This document shows positions 58,630-64,000 of a stretch of 64,000 nucleotides of DNA, piece after piece. The translations under genes were made by a program, and so were the position numbers. Source of the stretch: JAJNPS01 sp031378845 (lineage in GTDB: Bacteria; Pseudomonadota; Alphaproteobacteria; Rhodobacterales; Rhodobacteraceae); assembly GCA_031378845.1 (NCBI GenBank), contig JANNES010000009.1, positions 1 through 64,000 of the forward strand. The letters are read 5' to 3'. Every line of letters starts with the position of its first letter. The stretch's first letter is position 1. The notes below the pieces were generated by a model that saw only the letters and a list, made by a program, of their open reading frames with translations, ran no database searches and had not been told where the DNA came from.

Positions 58630-59410
58630 TTATGCCCCCGTCACAGACAGAAAGCCGCGCAAACGGTCGGTCTTGGGCGATCCGAAAAGTTGCGCGGGCG
58701 GGCCTTCTTCTTCAACCTTTCCCAAGTGCAGAAAGACCACGTGGTCGGACACATCGGCAGCGAGTTTCATATCGTGGGTGACCAAAAGCATGGTGCGTCC
58801 CTTGTCCGCCAGCGCCTTGATGACGCGGACGACCTCTTGTTCCAGTTCGGGATCAAGCGCTGAAATCGGCTCGTCAAAGAGAAGCGCGCGGGGCTCCATG
58901 CACAACGCGCGGGCGATGGCAGCGCTGCTCATGGCCGCCAGACAGCTGCGCAGGCCAGGCGGCGCATTTTTCGGCGATCCCGACCTTGGCGAGGGAGTGG
59001 CGGGCCTTCTCTTCGACCTCTTTGGGGTCGCGTTTCAGCACCGTCACGGGCGCTTCCATCACATTTTGCAAGATCGTCATGTGGGACCACAGGTTGAACT
59101 TCTGGAACACCATCGACAGGTTTGTGCGCATCCGCGTGACCTGCGCGCGGTCGGCGGGATGGCGACCAAGCCCGTGGCCCTTCCAGTGCACCGCCTCACC
59201 CTCGAACAGGATCTCGCCTTGCTGGCTGTCCTCCAGCAGGTTGCAACAGCGCAAAAGTGTGGACTTTCCCGACCCGGATGAGCCGATCAGCGAAATGACA
59301 TGGCCGCGCTAGGCGGCCATGTCGACGCCCTTCAAAACCTCAAGCGAACCATAGCTTTTGTGCAAGTCCCGGATCTCGATGGCGGGTGTGTTTTGCGCCT
59401 TTTCGGTCAT
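58630..59410 (-). pseudogene. Polar amino-acid ABC ATPase, broken
   Basis: The ATG at 59408-59410 starts MTEKAQNTPAIEIRDLHKSYG. A TAG at 59309-59311 lies just before RGHVISLIGSSGSGKSTLLRC (Walker A). Further on, the ABC signature LSGGHEQR runs out of frame near 58925 and the rest, ALCMEPRALLFDEPISALDPELEQ (Walker B) to SVTGA-stop, is in another frame (net 3n+1). The conserved signature also shows a Q-to-H change. First gene of the operon. Confidence 0.9.
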
Positions 59411-59503
59411 CGATCTCGGGCTGTTTGAACATGACGGGTCAAATGGCGCGCAGAATTTGCGCCGATGCAACGCCCTTTTGGGGCGCTTTCGGCATCGGAT
59501 CGG

Positions 59504-60283
59504 TCAGTCTAGCGCAATTCTGTTCGCAATCTGGGCAGGGGTCGGCGGATTGGGCACCGCGAGATAGGCGGTGTCAGGAATCGCCACGACGCCTTGCAGG
59601 CTCAGCAAGGCGCGGTCGGCCGGGGCAAGCGCCGTGATCGCGCGGGTCAGGGCGGCAAAGATCGGGGCGGGATCCGAGCCGCGCGCGGTGATATAGGGCA
59701 GACCCGGGGTCGGGTCCGTTTTTGCAATCACGCGCAGGCTGGCGACCACCGGATCAAGGTCCTGCATCATCGCCCAGGTTGCCGCGTCGAGGCTGGCGAT
59801 ATCTGCCACACCATTGGCCACGGCGCGGGCCGACAATCGGTGCCCGCCGCTGCGATGGGTGGGGGGCAGGGTGAGGCCCAGGCCAGCCACATGGTTTTGC
59901 GGGGCGGCCCAGCCCGATTGCGACAGGTCCTCGTTATAGGCAAAGGGCGCGCCGTCAAAGTCTGCGAGGTCCTGGCGCGGGTCGTCGCAACGCACCACAA
60001 AGACAGAGTAGTAGTACCCCTTGGGTGTGCCAGGCAGCCCGCAATCCGGCGTGCCGACAAGCGTGACCTGGCCGTGCAGCCGGGCACGGTACGGATAGCT
60101 GCAGGTTTGCGCCAAGACGAGGTCGGGCGATGCCCAGGCAGGCCAATAGGCGGCCTCACCGCGCGTCAGCGCATCAGGGGCGTTGATGCCCACCCGCCGC
60201 AAATCATCGCGGATCAGCGCCCAGAGCCGGTCATTGGCGGCCATGGCCGAGCCGAAGTCATACATTGCCAGTGATGCAATCAC
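59504..60283 (-). CDS. PhnD/SsuA/transferrin-like substrate-binding-fold protein
   Basis: 259 residues. LAMYDFGSAMAANDRLWALIRDDL and VGTPDCGLPGTPKGYYYSVFVVR match phosphate/phosphonate-type binding-protein relatives. Unlike transport proteins it has no signal peptide, so it may be cytoplasmic or have a misplaced start. Overlaps the TerB-like gene by 4 bp. No permease or ATPase is adjacent. Confidence 0.72.
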   Translation of the reverse strand: MIASLAMYDFGSAMAANDRLWALIRDDLRRVGINAPDALTRGEAAYWPAWASPDLVLAQTCSYPYRARLHGQVTLVGTPDCGLPGTPKGYYYSVFVVRCDDPRQDLADFDGAPFAYNEDLSQSGWAAPQNHVAGLGLTLPPTHRSGGHRLSARAVANGVADIASLDAATWAMMQDLDPVVASLRVIAKTDPTPGLPYITARGSDPAPIFAALTRAITALAPADRALLSLQGVVAIPDTAYLAVPNPPTPAQIANRIALD

Positions 60284-60729
60284 GCCCGGGCGGCCTTTTG
60301 GCGCGCAAGGGCGCTGTCCACGTCCGTCAGGCCCAAAAGGTTCGCCACCAGCCGCATCAGGCGGTCCTCTTCCTCATCGCGCAGCCCGTCGGACAAGACG
60401 ACAGACCACATCGCCTGCATCAGGTCCGCCCGGTCCGCAAGCGGCACTGCCGCCTTGATCGCGCGGGTAAAGCGCACGGTGTCGGGGGCGGCGCCCTCCA
60501 GATCCTCGGCGACGCGGCGTAGGTCGGCGGCCTCGAAGGCGGTCAACCCGTGACGCCGCGCCAGCACGCGGTCGATGCGTTCAACCTCGTCAGCGGAATA
60601 TAGTCCGTCCGTGCGGGCAAGACGGACCAGCAGAGCCGCCAGCGCAAGTCTTGCGTCGGGTTCGGCCAAGGTGTCGGGGGCGGGGGCCGCGAGGCGGCGC
60701 AGGAGCGATTGAAACATGGAAAAGACCAT
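60280..60729 (-). CDS. TerB-like protein
   Basis: 149 residues (or 145 from Met5). ALAALLVRLARTDGLYSADEVERIDRVL and MWSVVLSDGLRDEEEDRLMRLVANLLGL are the two acidic, metal-binding-like helical repeats of the TerB fold. Members occur in tellurite-resistance and stress loci but also alone, as here. A TerC-family gene lies 2 kb away, on the other strand. Confidence 0.8.
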   Translation of the reverse strand: MVFSMFQSLLRRLAAPAPDTLAEPDARLALAALLVRLARTDGLYSADEVERIDRVLARRHGLTAFEAADLRRVAEDLEGAAPDTVRFTRAIKAAVPLADRADLMQAMWSVVLSDGLRDEEEDRLMRLVANLLGLTDVDSALARQKAARA

Positions 60730-60755
60730 AGGGTGGTCTGGTCAGATTGACCAGA

Positions 60756-61574
60756 TCACGCGCGACCTTGTGAGACGGGTTCCGGGCGCAGGGGCGTGTC
60801 GAGGTCCACGAAGAGCTGCATGAGGCGCAAGGCCTCTTGATCAAGACCATAAGGCGGATTGACGACAAACACCCCCGAACCTTCCATTCGGTGACCGTCG
60901 CGGACAGGGGGAAAGCCGACTTCGCAGCGCAGTGCGCCCGGAAACACGCCAGCGAGGGATCGTAGCATTGCCGCATGGGGACTGCCGAACAGGATCGGAT
61001 ACCACAGCATCAAAACCCCGACATTCCATTTGCGGTGGATGTTGGCCAGATGCTTGGGGATCGCGTCGTAATCGGCTTTCACCTCGTAGGATGGGTCGAT
61101 CAGCATCAGGCCGCGGCGCGGGTTGGGCGGGGTCAGGGCCAGAGCCAGATCAAAGCCATCGCGCTGATGGACATGTGCGCCCCACGGAGCGGCGGCCTCG
61201 CGCAGATGGGCTATCTCTTGTGGATGAAGTTCAGCCAGATGGATCTTGTCGCTTTCGCGCAAGGCAAGCGCGGCGATGAGCGGCGAGCCCGGATAGGCGT
61301 GCGAACCGTAAGCCGCGCGCGTCTCGGCGAGGCGCTGGAGGTAAGGGTGGCCGGGGGGAAAGGCTGCTTCGATCCGCCCGATGCCCATCGCCGCCTCGCC
61401 CGTCTTGACCGCCTCGGGGGCCGCGAGGTCATAGACGCCCCGCCCGGCATGGGTTTCGATATAGGTCAGCGGCTTGTCCTTGGCCGTCAGATAGTCCAGC
61501 GCCCAGGCCAAAAGCGCGTGCTTTTGGACATCGGCCAGATTTCCGGCGTGGTAGCCATGTTGATAGGACAGCAT
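60756..61574 (-). CDS. rlmJ: 23S rRNA (adenine-2030-N6)-methyltransferase RlmJ
   Basis: 272 residues starting MLSYQHGYHAGNLADVQKH, the RlmJ signature. The SAM-dependent catalytic motif is DPSYE (160-164; DPPYE in most). THAGRGVYDL (41-50) contacts SAM. Length typical. Confidence 0.93.
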   Translation of the reverse strand: MLSYQHGYHAGNLADVQKHALLAWALDYLTAKDKPLTYIETHAGRGVYDLAAPEAVKTGEAAMGIGRIEAAFPPGHPYLQRLAETRAAYGSHAYPGSPLIAALALRESDKIHLAELHPQEIAHLREAAAPWGAHVHQRDGFDLALALTPPNPRRGLMLIDPSYEVKADYDAIPKHLANIHRKWNVGVLMLWYPILFGSPHAAMLRSLAGVFPGALRCEVGFPPVRDGHRMEGSGVFVVNPPYGLDQEALRLMQLFVDLDTPLRPEPVSQGRA

Positions 61575-61673
61575 GGCGCGGACTTAGCGCTGCGCGTGGA
61601 TTTGCGCAACCGCGACAGTTGCTGCTTCAGGATCCCCGGCTGACCCTTGCAGCACAGCCGGGCGCTGGCGGGC

Positions 61674-62597
61674 CTAGTATTTTTGCGGCACGTAAAGTTC
61701 CGGCGGCAGGACAGCGCGTTCGTAATCGGGGTTGAACACGCGGTCGGGCAGGACGATTTCCTCATGTGGGACCGGCCCATAGGGGATCACGCTCAGGAGG
61801 TGGTCGATCAGGTTCAGCCGCGCGCGTTTCTTGTCGTTGCCTTCGATGATGTACCATGGCGCCTCGGGGATGTTGGTGCGGGCCATCATCTCTTCCTTGG
61901 CCTTGGTATATTGCTCCCACCGGACGCGGGCCTGCAGATCCATCGGCGAGAGCTTCCACTGTTTCATCGGGTCGTGGATGCGCATGAGGAACCGCAGCTG
62001 CTGTTCCTCATCGGTGATCGAGAACCAGTATTTGATCACCCGGACGCCGGAGCGGACCAGCATGCGTTCAAACTCCGGCACGTCGTTGAAGAACTGTTCG
62101 ACCTGCGCGTCGGAGGCAAACCCCATCACACGCTCAACGCCCGCTCGGTTGTACCAGCTACGGTCAAAAAGGACGATTTCGCCGCCTGCAGGCAGGTGCG
62201 GCGTGTAGCGCTGAAAATACCATTGCGTCTTTTCTCGGTCTGACGGCGCTGGCAGTGCCACGGTGCGGACCACGCGCGGATTAAGCCGCTGGGCCAGACG
62301 CTTGATCGCGCCGCCCTTGCCGGCGGAATCGCGGCCCTCAAAGATCACCACGACCTTCTCGCGGTGGTATTGCACCCAGTCCTGCAGCTTGATCAGTTCT
62401 GATTGCAGGTGGATCAGGGCATGGAAATAGGTGTGCCGGTCAATCGTTTCAGGGTGTCTTTCCTTGTAGATCTGCGCGATTTCCAGCGACAGGGTGGCAT
62501 CTTCGAGGTCAAGCTCGAAGTCCTCGTCGAAGCTGTCGGCCAGCTCCGCCTGCAGCCAGTCGTGTGCGGGCAGCGTTTCGGTGTCGGCCACGGGCAT
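61674..62597 (-). CDS. ppk2: Polyphosphate kinase 2
   Basis: 307 residues. Walker A GRDSAGKGG (88-96) and Walker B-like DRSWYN (145-150) with the arginine-rich lid define PPK2. It transfers phosphate between polyphosphate and nucleoside diphosphates, giving GTP or ATP from stored polyphosphate. Divergent from terC. Confidence 0.95.
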   Translation of the reverse strand: MPVADTETLPAHDWLQAELADSFDEDFELDLEDATLSLEIAQIYKERHPETIDRHTYFHALIHLQSELIKLQDWVQYHREKVVVIFEGRDSAGKGGAIKRLAQRLNPRVVRTVALPAPSDREKTQWYFQRYTPHLPAGGEIVLFDRSWYNRAGVERVMGFASDAQVEQFFNDVPEFERMLVRSGVRVIKYWFSITDEEQQLRFLMRIHDPMKQWKLSPMDLQARVRWEQYTKAKEEMMARTNIPEAPWYIIEGNDKKRARLNLIDHLLSVIPYGPVPHEEIVLPDRVFNPDYERAVLPPELYVPQKY

Positions 62598-62742
62598 CTC
62601 CTCAAGGCGGGTCCAAGCGCGGTTAGACCATGCCAGTATGACAGATATGTAACCGCCCTAGGGGTGCAAAGACGATTGAAACTGGCGTTGCAAGGCCGTA
62701 GGTAGGCCAGAAGTTAGCCACGCGACAGGAACCCCGGCCTTG

Positions 62743-63402
62743 ATGGAAATATTCACCCCCGAGGGGTTCTCTGCCCTGCTGCAGGTTATCGGCATCGATC
62801 TGGTGCTGGCGGGCGACAACGCGATTGTCATTGGACTGGCGGCGGCAGGCCTGCCCAAGGATCAGCGCAACAAGGCGATCCTGATCGGCATTATCGCTGC
62901 GACGGTGCTGCGGATCGGGTTCGCCGCGATCACGGTGCAGCTTTTGGCGATTGTGGGACTGCTGCTGGCGGGGGGCATCTTGCTCTTGTGGGTCTGCTGG
63001 AAGATGTGGCGCGAACTGCGCGACGGGCATGGCGACGAAGAGCGCGCCGAAGAAGCGCTGACCGATATGGACTTGAACGCCGACGGATCGGTCGCCGGTG
63101 GCGCGCCGCGAAAGACGTTTGCGCAGGCGGCGTGGCAGATCGTGATCGCAGATGTCTCGATGTCCTTGGATAACGTGCTGGCGGTGGCGGGTGCGGCCAA
63201 GGATCATCCGACCGTGTTGGTGATTGGCCTTGTGCTCTCGATCGCGCTGATGGGGCTGGCCGCGACCTTCATCGCACGGCTTTTGAACAAGCACCGCTGG
63301 ATCGCCTATGTCGGCCTTTTGATCATCGTCTATGTGTCGCTCAAGATGATCTGGGAAGGCTGGCACGAGGTGGGGCCTGTGGTTTTTTCGATGCTCGGCT
63401 AA
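62743..63402 (+). CDS. TerC/YjbE-family integral membrane protein
   Basis: 219 residues from the ATG at 62743; a TTG one codon earlier is less likely. Seven or so hydrophobic helices; IDLVLAGDNAIVIGLAA near the N-terminus and SMSLDNVLAVAGAA later are the paired Asp-Asn motifs of the TerC family, metal (probably Mn) exporters. A short charged loop rich in Glu/Asp (about 88-115) splits the halves. Confidence 0.9.
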   Translation: MEIFTPEGFSALLQVIGIDLVLAGDNAIVIGLAAAGLPKDQRNKAILIGIIAATVLRIGFAAITVQLLAIVGLLLAGGILLLWVCWKMWRELRDGHGDEERAEEALTDMDLNADGSVAGGAPRKTFAQAAWQIVIADVSMSLDNVLAVAGAAKDHPTVLVIGLVLSIALMGLAATFIARLLNKHRWIAYVGLLIIVYVSLKMIWEGWHEVGPVVFSMLG

Positions 63403-64000
63403 GCCATTTGGGACCCGGGCTTGACACGTCGGCCTCGGGGTTCCGGGGTCGCTTTTCCTTTGGTGCGCGTTCCTTCCGATTGCACCAACGATGAGGGAAA
63501 AAAGGTACTGCGGATCATCGGCGAACCAGCCGTCTGCAAAAGCCTGGCCCATGCGCTGTCCGAGGCGCAGGACAGGCCGTGACCACCGAGCGGTTTGTCG
63601 AGCCAAGCAGACCGCAGCGCAGCATTGACCGGTCGCGCCAGACCGCTGAGGGTCGGCGCCTTTGCACCACTGGAACAGTGTGGTGTTCGATGAAATCGCG
63701 TACCGCAGGCCTGCGCATACCGAGATGGCCGCTGCATCTGCGAGCCTGATGCGGTCCTTTTATGACGACCTCTTTCGCATCGGGGTGGTGGCAGAGCAAA
63801 AGGCCAAGGCCAAGGCCAAGGCCAAGGCCAAGGCCAAGGCCAAGGCCAAGGCCAAGGCCAAGGCCAAGGCTCCCGCGGTCGCGGCCTTGCTTGGGCACGC
63901 GGCCAGCCCGGATCGCCCAGCGGGGTGGGGTGACGCTGGGCGCCGCCGTTGGCCTGCAGGATTTCGGGCCTGATAGGAACCGCGCCCCCGGTCGCGGGCG
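63403..64000. other. Decayed region at the window end
   Basis: No convincing intact gene. Plus-strand reading from about 63662 gives a 103-codon frame with FDEIAYRRPAHTEMAAASASLMRSFYDDLFRIGVVAEQ followed by a Lys-Ala repeat and a tail of no clear family. Before it the frame is interrupted. It may be a relic or the edge of a gene continuing elsewhere. Confidence 0.3.
63800..63870 (+). repeat. (AAGGCC)n hexanucleotide repeat
   Basis: Eleven exact copies of AAGGCC and a partial twelfth (AAGGC). In the 63662 frame this reads as alternating Lys and Ala. Slippage-prone, copy number may vary between cells. Reverse-complement reading gives Gly-Leu repeats, not a plausible protein. Confidence 0.9.

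Noticed and set aside
55300..59410. Idea that in-frame stops in the transporter genes are read as Tyr (recoding)
   Set aside because: At least one stop best fits a Gln codon and another could be Trp; the genes also have frameshifts, and neighbouring genes end normally at TAG and TAA. Decay explains the data better.
62600..62742. yybP-ykoY manganese riboswitch before the TerC gene
   Set aside because: The known core sequence was not found in this 140-bp region.
63800..63870. CRISPR-like array
   Set aside because: The units are 6 bp with no spacers; a simple tandem repeat.

Overview
The window is GC-rich alphaproteobacterial chromosome, most likely from the Rhodobacterales (Roseobacter group). 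The support is gene content and order: hom-glpX-recJ, the heterotetrameric sarcosine oxidase set soxBDAG, the phaR-phaP-phaC-phaZ polyhydroxyalkanoate block, ribD-nrdR, rpoD next to dnaG, tandem putrescine-type glutamine synthetases, and CcrM-type GANTC sites clustered before rpoD. Species cannot be told from the sequence alone.

Layout. 1-640 is a decayed transporter fragment, then tRNA-Glu. 813-5776 holds recJ, glpX and hom, with about 0.9 kb of decayed sequence between glpX and hom. 5.9-9.1 kb carries a lipoprotein and three Tad-pilus-type pseudopilin/vWA genes. 9.5-11.0 kb is glutamate dehydrogenase, followed by about 1.2 kb of gene relics, including a recognisable MmyB-type regulator pseudogene. 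12.1-17.2 kb is soxBDAG for sarcosine demethylation, then a DegT-type aminotransferase and an S33 peptidase-like hydrolase. 19.7-25.1 kb is PHA storage with a LysR regulator, then two alpha/beta hydrolases, one lacking its catalytic serine. After thrS lies the most notable intact system: a four-gene bufferin-type cluster (28.9-31.4 kb) made of a DUF2282 cysteine-rich precursor, a DUF692 multinuclear iron oxidase, a DUF2063 partner and a DoxX membrane protein. This family makes cysteine-modified, copper-binding peptides.

31.5-36.6 kb is mixed small genes (cold-shock protein, ArsC/Spx-like, DUF2177, peptidoglycan-binding protein, thyX, glyoxalase I). An AT-richer membrane protein of unknown function is translationally coupled to thyX. 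36.6-41.0 kb is a compact Mu-like transposon with repressor, Ner-like protein, broken DDE transposase and AAA ATPase. It has 16-bp terminal inverted sites, TG/CA ends and a candidate GGGCC target duplication. 41-44.6 kb returns to core genes (ribD, nrdR, dienelactone hydrolase, dodecin). 44.7-46.2 kb is a small defence-like islet (BrnTA, HicAB, a nuclease-fold protein) abutting rpoD.

50.3-59.4 kb is a minus-strand putrescine/amino-acid operon. The catabolic genes (two glutamine-synthetase-like ligases, a class I amidotransferase and an FAD oxidase) are intact. The upstream polar amino-acid ABC transporter is broken in four of its five genes by separate stops and frameshifts. The window ends with a PhnD-like protein, TerB-like protein, RlmJ, PPK2, a TerC-family membrane protein, and a decayed region with a (AAGGCC)n repeat. 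Recurrent themes are carbon and phosphate storage (PHA, polyphosphate), methylated-amine and polyamine nitrogen use, metal handling, and an unusual number of pseudogenes beside intact core genes.
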